A program made the position numbers and the translations under genes. A model generated the notes under the pieces. That model worked only from the letters and a program-made list of their open reading frames with translations, had not been told where the DNA came from and did not search any database. A DNA stretch of 64,000 nt from an uncultured Phycisphaerae bacterium (lineage in GTDB: Bacteria; Planctomycetota; Phycisphaerae; Sedimentisphaerales; Anaerohalosphaeraceae): contig CALEDR010000037.1 in assembly GCA_937949545.1 (NCBI GenBank), positions 31,931-95,930 on the forward strand. Direction: 5' to 3'. Positions 43,904 to 52,365 of this stretch are shown here, in pieces (position 1 is the first letter of the stretch; every line of letters begins with the position of its first letter).

Positions 43904-44884
43904 ATGAAAATGAAACAGAAAAGAGCGGGCGGGTTTACGCTGATTGAGCTGCTGGTGGTGGTGGCGATTATTTCGATGCTGGTAGGGCTGCTGACCGTAG
44001 GACTCCGCAAAACGAAGATTCTCTCCACAGGTCTGCGGCAGAAGTCCGTCTTTCACTCGATGGAAATCGGGCTGGAACTGTTCAGTAAGGATTTTGATGA
44101 TTATCCTGACTCGAAGGTGCTGCCCAATCCTGCCGCCGCCAATCAGGTCTGCGGGGCCCAGCATCTGGTCGAAGCGCTGGTCGGTCGGGATGAGGCCGGT
44201 CTGGAGCTGCGGACGGGCTGGTATGCCCCGAATGATGCGGCATACAGTCCCGAAGGAACGAAGATAAACAATGCGGATTACTACTTCTATGACTCCACCT
44301 CGGAGGTCAGCCGCAGCCGCCGCAAAGGGCCGTATGCGGAACTGAAATACGTGGATGTCTTTACGATTTATGAACTCTGGCAGGGAAATAACGGTTCGTC
44401 CCGTATTTATGATTCACAGGGAGCCGCTTCCCCGGCCCGAAGAGCCCCGGTCTTTACGGATACCTTCAAACGCTCGACCGTTTCGCTGCCGAACGGCGAG
44501 ACGGTTCGGGTTGGGATGCCGATTCTGTACTTTAAGGCCAATCGGTCGGCGACGCAGCCGTTTCGTCTGGATGCAGCCGGCCGAAACACCCTGACCAATC
44601 CGACGGCTGCGGATATGCAGAAGTGGACGTATAATTTTCTGGATAATGCGGCAGTAGCGGACCTTCCGCTGCTGGATAATCCTTCTGCGGCAACGGCTCA
44701 CTATACGGACCCGCAAAATCCTTCCAAAACCAAAGCCCAGGTTTTTTATGAGCAGATTACCCAGCGAAGCGAGCCGGACCGTCCGTTCTATAAGCCCTTT
44801 AATGCAAACAAATATCTGCTGATTTCCGCCGGCTGGGACGGCCTGTACGGCACCAAAGATGATATTACCAATTTTGAATATTAA
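43904..44884 (+). CDS. Prepilin-type pseudopilin (GspG-like paralogue B)
   Basis: 326 residues. Prepilin peptidase site GG|FTLIELLVVVAIISML, then VFHSMEIGLELFSKDFDDYP and the C-terminal SAGWDGLYGTKDDITNF. It is a clear tandem paralogue of the proteins at 42249 and 44917. The central 150 residues are diverged and rich in polar residues, presumably surface-exposed. It is 26 bp after the preceding gene. Confidence 0.88.
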   Translation: MKMKQKRAGGFTLIELLVVVAIISMLVGLLTVGLRKTKILSTGLRQKSVFHSMEIGLELFSKDFDDYPDSKVLPNPAAANQVCGAQHLVEALVGRDEAGLELRTGWYAPNDAAYSPEGTKINNADYYFYDSTSEVSRSRRKGPYAELKYVDVFTIYELWQGNNGSSRIYDSQGAASPARRAPVFTDTFKRSTVSLPNGETVRVGMPILYFKANRSATQPFRLDAAGRNTLTNPTAADMQKWTYNFLDNAAVADLPLLDNPSAATAHYTDPQNPSKTKAQVFYEQITQRSEPDRPFYKPFNANKYLLISAGWDGLYGTKDDITNFEY

Positions 44885-44916
44885 CGGCATCAAGCCCAAA
44901 TTCAGGAGGCGTCTGT

Positions 44917-45831
44917 ATGCGTGCCTGTAACGAAAACAAGAAAAAACATATCGGATTTACGCTGACGGAGATGCTCACAGCGCTGGCCGTGATTGCCGTA
45001 CTGCTGGCTTTGCTGATTCCGGCGCTGAGTATGGTGCAGAAGAAGGCCATGGTGGTCAAGCAGCGGGCACAGTTTCACGCGATTGAGGTCGGACTGGAGG
45101 CCTTCCGTTCCGACTGGGGGGATTATCCGCCCAGTGAGTATAACATGGCCAAATACGGCAACGGAAGCGTTGCTTCTTTTCGGCTGGCGGAAGCACTGAT
45201 CGGCGGAGATGGTCTTGGTTTTCATCCCAATTCTGTTTTTTATCAGGATTATCTGTTTGACCAGAACGGCGACGGGACTATCAGTGCGGCTGAAACGGTT
45301 TATCATGCGGCGACGGATTTGGCCTGGGAGACGGCCGCTCAAAATCGTGCAGCCCGCAAAGGTCCTTATCTGGAACTGGAAACGGCCAATGCCGTCAAAC
45401 TGCAGGATATCTATGGTACGAACACCGGTTCCCTGAGCGGAACGATGTTTGTGCTGGCGGATGCCTTTACGAAAAAAATGCGGGCGACCGGAAAAGAGGT
45501 CGGGATGCCGATTCTCTATTACAGGGCCAATGTAAACCAAATCGGAATGGACCCTGTTCGAGCCAACTGGGGAACGAACACGTATAATCTGAACGACAGT
45601 TACGCGGCGGGTAGCGGGATTATTTCTTTAACAGTTCCTTTCCAATCCTCGAAAACGACTCATGATTTGAATGAAGATGCAGCGGATGACGGCATCAACT
45701 GGTTTTACCGCGTGATTGCCAATCCGAACTTTACGTCCCCGCCGCGGCCGTATCGTGCCAATTCGTTTCTGCTTCAGAGTGCAGGACCGGATGGCCTCTA
45801 TGGGACGGGAGATGATTTGTTTAACTTCTAA
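44917..45831 (+). CDS. Prepilin-type pseudopilin (GspG-like paralogue C)
   Basis: 304 residues. Site IG|FTLTEMLTALAVIAVL, then QFHAIEVGLEAFRSDWGDYP and the C-terminal SAGPDGLYGTGDDLFNF. It is a third tandem paralogue. An EF-hand-like DQNGDGTISAAE segment near residue 115 suggests an added calcium site. A GGAGG ribosome-binding site precedes the ATG. Confidence 0.88.
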   Translation: MRACNENKKKHIGFTLTEMLTALAVIAVLLALLIPALSMVQKKAMVVKQRAQFHAIEVGLEAFRSDWGDYPPSEYNMAKYGNGSVASFRLAEALIGGDGLGFHPNSVFYQDYLFDQNGDGTISAAETVYHAATDLAWETAAQNRAARKGPYLELETANAVKLQDIYGTNTGSLSGTMFVLADAFTKKMRATGKEVGMPILYYRANVNQIGMDPVRANWGTNTYNLNDSYAAGSGIISLTVPFQSSKTTHDLNEDAADDGINWFYRVIANPNFTSPPRPYRANSFLLQSAGPDGLYGTGDDLFNF

Positions 45832-45873
45832 GGTTCTGGGTTTGGATCGGCTTGTTGAAAGCTGTGTGAAAAA

Positions 45874-46599
45874 ATGAATCGAACGTTTCGAAAAAACGGA
45901 TTGACGCTGACGGAATTGGTCGTCGTGATTGCGGTGGCGGCCATTCTGGTGGGGATTTCTGTGCCGGCCGCCAGGAAGGTTATCGAATCGTTTGACCATT
46001 CCGCCGGTCCGCGCTCGCTGATTGACGCTGCCCTGACCGGGGCCCGGGCTCTGGCCGTCGCTCACAGCGCACCGGCCGGGATTCGGTTTCAGCGGGACCG
46101 CGAAGGCGATTTCTATATGATTTTTATTGTTCATAAAGATGTATCGAGTACCTATGCGACGGAGTTTATCGCCGTTCCAAACCGCAAGCCGATTAAACTG
46201 CCTGCCTCGGTCGGAGTCATGGCCGGAACGGTTCAATCGGATGCAGATTTGAATGATACGAATTTGATGAATGCTCAAACTTTTTCGATCGTTTTTTCAG
46301 AGCAGGGACAGCTCATTCAGTTTCCGGTGAGGGTTTTGAATCGGGACGGAGTGAATGATGAGAGCAGCCGCGACCCGATTTTTAACACCAGAGCCAACGT
46401 GGACAGCGGGACTGCCGGGATGTTTTATCAGGATGCCGGACCGGGAGGTCTGAACGAAGAGGACAGCATCGGTTCATTTTATATTTACGATCCCAAACGG
46501 TTTGCAGAGATTCCGGCCGGCCAGCGGTTTACCGGTTATATTCGCAGTCTTCCGAAAGAATTTGTCAATCCGCATACAGGGCAGCTGATTGGGCGGTAA
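45874..46599 (+). CDS. Minor pseudopilin, GspH/FimT-like
   Basis: 241-residue prepilin-type protein: leader then G|LTLTELVVVIAVAAILVG, followed by ALTGARALAVAHSAPAGIRF, which matches the GspH/FimT pattern of a long helix leading to a beta sheet. It is part of the minor pseudopilin set H-I-J-K that follows in order. Confidence 0.85.
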   Translation: MNRTFRKNGLTLTELVVVIAVAAILVGISVPAARKVIESFDHSAGPRSLIDAALTGARALAVAHSAPAGIRFQRDREGDFYMIFIVHKDVSSTYATEFIAVPNRKPIKLPASVGVMAGTVQSDADLNDTNLMNAQTFSIVFSEQGQLIQFPVRVLNRDGVNDESSRDPIFNTRANVDSGTAGMFYQDAGPGGLNEEDSIGSFYIYDPKRFAEIPAGQRFTGYIRSLPKEFVNPHTGQLIGR

Positions 46600-46608
46600 G
46601 GGAAACAA

Positions 46609-47457
46609 ATGAGTCGTTATAGAAGCCGAAACGGGTTTTCGCTGACGGAGGTGCTGCTGGCGACGGGCATCTTGGCGATCGGCTTTGTGCTGATTGCAAC
46701 GATTTTTCCGGCTGGGATTAAGCTGACGGCGATGGCGGCGGAAAAGACGCTGGCGCCCGCAATGGCCGAGGAAGCCCGGGCGGCGGTCCGGCTGTATGAT
46801 GTAGATGCGGACAAGCTGCCGAGTTCCGGCGAGGTTCAGTCGGTTTTGTTTTCCGCGGAATACTTGTCGGATCAAAGTGTGCAGTCGTTTGTTCAGTTTT
46901 ACGGAATCCCTCCGCATGACCCCCGGCTTCTGACAACGATTAACGCTCGTTTGACGGCGGATTCGCTCTATCCGTCCCTGCCGAAAGAGTCTTATGCTCA
47001 GAATCCGGCTCAAAATCAGCGGTACTGCTGGGCGGTTTTGTGCCGCAAAGACACAACCACGGCGGAAGGGTACCAGATCCGCATTTTTCTGTGTCGGTGG
47101 CGAAAAGAACTGCGCTATTACGGTTTTGACTATGACAAATCTGCCGGCGTTTTCACGCAGAAGGAAAAAGAACGCCCGACGCCGGTCCCTGTCCGAGTTA
47201 ATGCCGTCTATGGCCGTTCTGATGTGACGATTGAATCAGATCAGCCGGTTTATCCGCAGGAGACCTGCCGGCAGTTCTTTCCGGAAGGGGCCTGGGCTGT
47301 GGAGGACCGGAATGGGCATATCTATCAGATTATCAAACGAGACGGAACAACTTTGAGCCTGAACCGAAACTGGCTGAGCGGCAGCGGCCAAAATATTCTC
47401 TGGGTTGTGCCGCCGGCGGTAGGGTCGAATCGAAATCCTTGTATTGAGGTTCTTTAG
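46609..47457 (+). CDS. Minor pseudopilin, GspI/PilV-like
   Basis: 282-residue prepilin-type protein with site G|FSLTEVLLATGILAIGFV, typical of the GspI/PilV group (EVLLA-x-x-I-L-A-I). It lies 9 bp after the GspH-like gene. The mature domain is larger than classical GspI and otherwise unrecognised. Confidence 0.83.
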   Translation: MSRYRSRNGFSLTEVLLATGILAIGFVLIATIFPAGIKLTAMAAEKTLAPAMAEEARAAVRLYDVDADKLPSSGEVQSVLFSAEYLSDQSVQSFVQFYGIPPHDPRLLTTINARLTADSLYPSLPKESYAQNPAQNQRYCWAVLCRKDTTTAEGYQIRIFLCRWRKELRYYGFDYDKSAGVFTQKEKERPTPVPVRVNAVYGRSDVTIESDQPVYPQETCRQFFPEGAWAVEDRNGHIYQIIKRDGTTLSLNRNWLSGSGQNILWVVPPAVGSNRNPCIEVL

Positions 47458-47474
47458 GAGTTGTTCAAACATTG

Positions 47475-48578
47475 ATGAATCCGAGCAAACGACAGCCTGC
47501 TTTTACCATTGTTGAACTGCTGGTGGCGATGGCGCTGGTGGCGGTGCTGCTGGTTGTCTCCGGGGCAGTCTTCCGGTATTCCGTGCAGGCCTATCGGGCG
47601 GCTTCGGCTATGGCGGAGATTATGCAGAAGTATCAGGCGATCACCTACCGGTTGAAAACCGACCTGGTGGGTCTGCAGAAAGAGGGGGAAATCTGTGTGG
47701 TCTGGGTGCCCGGGACGGATACCACAGGGGACAATATTGTTGATAAATTTGAGCGGCTGGACCGGTTTTACTTTTTCACAGCCGGCTCATTCCAGACTTA
47801 TAATGTCTGGACCTATCAGGAGGGCGGTACAGCCAAGCAGGGAGTTCTGCACGGCCATACGGCTCGGGTTTGCTATATGCTGGCCGGAGACGGACAGGGG
47901 AAACGGGCGGCGGATCTGCCGCCGCACAAGCGGATTTTAGGGCGTTCTCAGCATCTCTATACCTCGGCAAATGTTTCTACGGATTTTCCGAACTGGGCGT
48001 CCTTCACTTCGGAACAGAATAACTATTTCGAGTTTGATACAAAAACAGCGGCTCAATGGCGAAATGAACCCATCTGGAATCCGAAGGCGGCCAGCCAAAA
48101 GTCCGATATGGCGGAGCGCATTCTGGATGTGGATTTGTTTGCTCCCTTCGGTCCGCAGGGCTCCGAGAGACGGGGGATTCAGATTGCGCCGTCTGTTCCT
48201 CTGAACCTTCATCTGATGCTGGCACAGGGAGTCGGGCAGTTTCGGGTGCAGGGCTGGTTTGACCGGGAGAAGCGCTGGCTTCCGGAAATCGATCCGAATG
48301 GGGATGGAGACTACCGAGATTCGGACTTTTTCCTTCAGGGAAACAGCATCCGTTCGGATAAGATTCCCGGTTTTTTGTATCCGGGCAAACTTCATGAGTT
48401 GGGACCGGGTTATACGGAGAAATACGGTCCTTATGATCCGAATAATCTGGATGCAGAACATTTTGATTCGATACCGGGCTTGGGCCCGGCTCTGAAATTT
48501 ACCTTTACGCTGTATGACTCCAAAGGGGTTTTCCCGGAGGGGAAGACCTTTACCTACATTGTCTATCTGAATCCGTAG
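47475..48578 (+). CDS. Minor pseudopilin, GspJ/PilW-like
   Basis: 367-residue prepilin-type protein with site A|FTIVELLVAMALVAVLLV, typical of GspJ/PilW (ELLVAMAL), followed by a beta-rich domain (FYFFTAGSFQTYNVW). The start is ATG at 47475 or TTG immediately before it; AGGAG lies 11-14 bases upstream. It is the third gene of the H-I-J-K order. Confidence 0.83.
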   Translation: MNPSKRQPAFTIVELLVAMALVAVLLVVSGAVFRYSVQAYRAASAMAEIMQKYQAITYRLKTDLVGLQKEGEICVVWVPGTDTTGDNIVDKFERLDRFYFFTAGSFQTYNVWTYQEGGTAKQGVLHGHTARVCYMLAGDGQGKRAADLPPHKRILGRSQHLYTSANVSTDFPNWASFTSEQNNYFEFDTKTAAQWRNEPIWNPKAASQKSDMAERILDVDLFAPFGPQGSERRGIQIAPSVPLNLHLMLAQGVGQFRVQGWFDREKRWLPEIDPNGDGDYRDSDFFLQGNSIRSDKIPGFLYPGKLHELGPGYTEKYGPYDPNNLDAEHFDSIPGLGPALKFTFTLYDSKGVFPEGKTFTYIVYLNP

Positions 48579-48615
48579 CCGACAGAGACTCTCTGGAAGA
48601 GGCGAGGGCTGCATA

Positions 48616-51600
48616 ATGGATACAAGACGGAAAAAAACAGCGAATCGGCGGCGCGGCTCAGCCCTGATTCTGGTGGTGGTGGCGGCGGTTCTGCTTTCGC
48701 TGGTGGGCATTATGTTTCTGATGATTTCGCGGGTGGGGGATGTTCTGGGAACGGCCGCCCGGCAGGAGCATCAGATGGACCAGGCCGTACGGATGGTGCT
48801 GGACAAAATAGAACTGGTGCTTCTGCAGGATTTGTTCGGCACCCGTTTAAACAGCGGGCTTTGTGACGGAAAGGGGCTGACGAACGAACCCTATGATGCG
48901 CCGGGGGCAGCCGACTCCTGGCTGGCCTCGCTGGAGCCGGTGCGAATCAGCGATAACGGCACGCCGGATGACCCGACGGATGATTTGTACAGCTGGCCGT
49001 ATCTGTCCAGTCTGTGGCCGGCGCCGCCGAACGTCTGGGATCGGATTTTGCGGGAGGGGACCGGACAGCTTGATCCGCAGAACAATCCCCAATTCTGGGG
49101 GGCGATTGTGCCGGATTATCCGAATCTGACGAATGTTTTGTGGGCTCCGGCGGATGCCGACGGGGACGGTGTGGCCGACAGTCTCTGGGTGCCTGCCCTG
49201 GAGACTCCGAGCGGAGAACGAATCTACGCAGCTGTACGGATTATCGACAACTGTGCGATGCTGAATCTGAATACCGCCCACCTGACTCGAAAGGCGATTT
49301 CCTGGATCGGACAGGGACGCTGGCTTTCCGAGGCGGATTATGAAACATTTTTGCGAGGAGATGACCGGGCAACGCCTCCTGTGGTTCGGCAGGCCAGAAT
49401 GGCCAATCCGTTTGAAACGGTGACGGCCGAAACCTATCACAGGGAGGCTTTGCTGAATATCGAAAATCCGAATCAGAGTCTCGACCCGGCCAAATACAGG
49501 CTGTTTGACCTTAATGATGAGCTGGAGATGCGCAATCGGTTTCTGATGACCAGCAAGGCCGTGGCCCGGTTTGAGCGGGAAATGAATCTGTCTGTTGTGC
49601 CCCCCGTTTTCGGGATGTATCAGACTTTTGACTTTGGGCGAGGCGAGTTTGTCGGCGGCTGGAATGCCGCCTTGCGGGTCAAGCGGATACCGGTGGAGTC
49701 TGCGGAGGATTTTCGGGTTTGGAAGCTTCGGATGAATCCGGAGAATTTTGACGACACCGGCCCCTGGACAACCAATCCGCATAACTACAGTTATTATTAC
49801 GACCGGCGGCATACGTGTACGTTTTTCAGTTTTGACCGCAATCTGCGCTGGGGGGGAGAGCCGTATTTTGCCGGCTGGTCGGAAAGTGAAAAGCGGTATC
49901 TGGGCAGAATCTACCGGGCAATCTTGATGCCCGCCGACGGATATGCGGTGAGCGTTCGGACTGATATTTTGAGCAATACTTTGGAAGCCCGCCGCAATAT
50001 TCTGCATCTGCTGTATGCGTTTCGGGGGTATTATCTGCATCAGGGAGAACCGCTTCGAACCGCCGCCCGAAAGGCCGCTCAAATCGTCGCCAATATGATT
50101 GATTATCTGGATGACAGTACGGCGAGCCCCACAGGGCCCTTTGGAACGGCCTGGACGGACCCGGATACCTCTGCTGTTACCCCGGCACAGCTCAACACCA
50201 ACCCGACTTTTATTAACCGGGCACTTATCAAGCGGCTGATTCTGGAGGTCAGCACCGAACTGAATAAGCGGGATTCCTCGATTCCTGTTGTCAATGTCGA
50301 TGCAGTGGCGGACGGCAGGCGGATTTTTGAAAAACTGGATTTCGGTCTGAGCGAAACGGATGTGATTTACGGTTTTGAACGCCAGCCGTTTGTCTCCGAG
50401 CTGTATGTAGTCCGGGATAACAGCAACAATCCGACGGAGGCGGCCCTCGAACTGCTGAATCCGTATAACGCCCCGATTTCGCTGAACGGCTGGCGGATTG
50501 TCTTTCAGCGGCGGGGTGGTTCTCCCATTGGATTTACGATTCCGGACACGCCGGCCCAAACGATTCGTTCCGGTACTCCGGATGCGCCCAGCCGGTTTGT
50601 CATTCGTTCTGCGTCCGCAAGTCCTGTGGATGTAGTGTTTGCCGGATTTGGCCTGGGAACGATGCTCACAGATGCCAACAGCATTGATGTGCAGCGTCCG
50701 TGTCCCGATAATCCCGCAAAATTTCTCACGGTTGATCGGATCCCTCGGGCTCAAATCGAACTTATGCTGACCGATAATCCGGCAGATGGTCTGCCGACCC
50801 TCCATGTGCTCAAGCGGCAGGATACCGGATGGAAGTTTACGAATGTCTCCGCGGCTGTTCATCAGCGGGCTGTTCCGCCTTCCCCAAGCCCGGCTACGCT
50901 CGGAGGGGCCAACGGGGTGACGGTGGACAAAAACGGCTGGCAGATGCCGGCGGCGGATTGGCCGTCGGGGTCTGCGGATCGGCGGTTCTTTACACTTGGC
51001 GATTTTCAGAAAGTGCTGTTTGTCGGCAACCAGAGCGGAGACGACCCCAATACGGTTACGACGGCCGTCGCCCAGGCGTCTTCCGAAGGCGACATTCGAT
51101 TTGATGTGATGAAGGACCCCGACCTGCTAGGCTTTATCTGTTTTCTAAATCGGGAGAAGGGGTCTTTGCCGGGCCGAATCAATATCAATACGGCCTCCAA
51201 ACCGGTTTTGGCGGCGGCGATTCCGGGGATTTTAACACACAGTTCGGGAACCATCAATCTGGTTGACCCGAATCCGGCTACCCCGCAGGTTGTGGGGGAT
51301 TATGCCGATTTAATCATCCAGAACCGGCCTTATGCTCATCTTGGGGAGCTGCTCACAAAGATTCCGGCGATGGGAATCTATGCCCAGCAGGAAGGACTGG
51401 ATTTGGTCGGGGACCGTACAATTCGCGGCGATTTGGAGGAGCGGGATCTAATCCTGTCGCATCTGTCCAATATTTTCACAACCCGCAGCGATGTCTTCAC
51501 GGCCTATATTGTTGTCCGCATCGGGCAAAGCGGCCCGCAGCGGCGTGTGTTGGCGATTTTTGACCGCAGTCAGGTGTGGGCACCAGGAGACCGTCCGCGG

Positions 51601-51636
51601 CTGGTGGCCGTCAAAACCGTGCCGAACCCGCGTTAA
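48616..51636 (+). CDS. Very large GspK-like minor pseudopilin
   Basis: 1006-residue protein: basic leader, then GSALILVVVAAVLLSLVGIM (GspK-type N-terminus without Glu+5). The long periplasmic region ends in helix-hairpin-helix-like SAM segments with GRININTASKPVLAAAIPGI, which is diagnostic of GspK. Classical GspK proteins are about 320-350 residues. This one carries a large extra insert with an LTD-like stretch (LYVVRDNSNNPTEAALELLN, PISLNGWRIVF) near residues 590-660. It ends the cluster, and its stop overlaps that of the convergent ferredoxin-like gene. Confidence 0.85.
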   Translation: MDTRRKKTANRRRGSALILVVVAAVLLSLVGIMFLMISRVGDVLGTAARQEHQMDQAVRMVLDKIELVLLQDLFGTRLNSGLCDGKGLTNEPYDAPGAADSWLASLEPVRISDNGTPDDPTDDLYSWPYLSSLWPAPPNVWDRILREGTGQLDPQNNPQFWGAIVPDYPNLTNVLWAPADADGDGVADSLWVPALETPSGERIYAAVRIIDNCAMLNLNTAHLTRKAISWIGQGRWLSEADYETFLRGDDRATPPVVRQARMANPFETVTAETYHREALLNIENPNQSLDPAKYRLFDLNDELEMRNRFLMTSKAVARFEREMNLSVVPPVFGMYQTFDFGRGEFVGGWNAALRVKRIPVESAEDFRVWKLRMNPENFDDTGPWTTNPHNYSYYYDRRHTCTFFSFDRNLRWGGEPYFAGWSESEKRYLGRIYRAILMPADGYAVSVRTDILSNTLEARRNILHLLYAFRGYYLHQGEPLRTAARKAAQIVANMIDYLDDSTASPTGPFGTAWTDPDTSAVTPAQLNTNPTFINRALIKRLILEVSTELNKRDSSIPVVNVDAVADGRRIFEKLDFGLSETDVIYGFERQPFVSELYVVRDNSNNPTEAALELLNPYNAPISLNGWRIVFQRRGGSPIGFTIPDTPAQTIRSGTPDAPSRFVIRSASASPVDVVFAGFGLGTMLTDANSIDVQRPCPDNPAKFLTVDRIPRAQIELMLTDNPADGLPTLHVLKRQDTGWKFTNVSAAVHQRAVPPSPSPATLGGANGVTVDKNGWQMPAADWPSGSADRRFFTLGDFQKVLFVGNQSGDDPNTVTTAVAQASSEGDIRFDVMKDPDLLGFICFLNREKGSLPGRININTASKPVLAAAIPGILTHSSGTINLVDPNPATPQVVGDYADLIIQNRPYAHLGELLTKIPAMGIYAQQEGLDLVGDRTIRGDLEERDLILSHLSNIFTTRSDVFTAYIVVRIGQSGPQRRVLAIFDRSQVWAPGDRPRLVAVKTVPNPR

Positions 51637-52352
51637 GCCGGATGTGTCTGACGCTGAATGATTTGTCCGTTCAGTGATATGGCAATCTCCTCAAAAGGCA
51701 TTGTTTTTCCGCTGTCGGCAATGGCCATCCGGGCGATTTGGGTCAGGCCGCTGCAGCAGGGGACTTCCATCCGAACAACCGTCAGAGAACGGATGTCATT
51801 GAGCCGCAGAATTTGGGCGACTTTTCCGACATAATACGGCCGGTCATCCAGTTTCGGGCAGCCCACGGCAATTGTATGTCCTTTCAGCAGCGAAGGATGG
51901 AAATCTCCCATCGCAAAGGGGACACAATCCGCCGCGAGCATCAGGTCGGCCTGGGCAAAATACGGCGCCGTCGGAGACAGGAGCTTCAGCTGCACCGGCC
52001 ACTGCCCCAGCTGTGAGGGGATTTCTGCGGCGCCGATGTTGGGTTCCTGCGGCTTTCGCTGCATCATCTTCATCCCCGGGCAGCCGGAAAAGGAATTTTC
52101 GGATGCCGATTTGAGCCGATTTACATGTTCGTGGGCCGCCTTTTCATCAAAAGGCACAGCTTGGCGCTGTTCGATGGTAATGGCGCCCCGGGGGCAGTGT
52201 CCCAGACACGCCCCCAGGCCGTCACAGTACGTTTCACTGACCAGTTTGGCCTTGCCGTTGATGATTTGGATGGCACCTTCGGCGCAGGCCTTGACACACA
52301 GGCCGCAGCCGTCACATTTTTCTTCATTAATCACAACGATATTACGCAGCAT
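51633..52352 (-). CDS. 4Fe-4S ferredoxin-like protein of the hcp operon
   Basis: 239-residue cytoplasmic electron-transfer protein. Its N-terminal ferredoxin domain has two cluster motifs, CDGCGLCVKAC and CDGLGACLGHCPRG (the second is a variant C-x5-C-x2-C type arrangement). The C-terminal domain has PCCSGL and VGCPKLDD cysteines. Such proteins commonly accompany the hybrid-cluster protein. The ORF extends upstream to 52460, overlapping hcp, but the ATG at 52352 (MLRNIVVINEEKCDGCGLC) has AGAGGA at good spacing. The physiological electron source is unknown. Confidence 0.88.
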   Translation of the reverse strand: MLRNIVVINEEKCDGCGLCVKACAEGAIQIINGKAKLVSETYCDGLGACLGHCPRGAITIEQRQAVPFDEKAAHEHVNRLKSASENSFSGCPGMKMMQRKPQEPNIGAAEIPSQLGQWPVQLKLLSPTAPYFAQADLMLAADCVPFAMGDFHPSLLKGHTIAVGCPKLDDRPYYVGKVAQILRLNDIRSLTVVRMEVPCCSGLTQIARMAIADSGKTMPFEEIAISLNGQIIQRQTHPA

Positions 52353-52365
52353 TGGAATCCTCTTT

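Noticed and set aside
48847..50862. 671-codon minus-strand ORF inside the GspK-like gene
   Set aside because: Shadow of a G/C-rich coding gene, with Arg/Ile/Pro-rich composition typical of an antisense frame.
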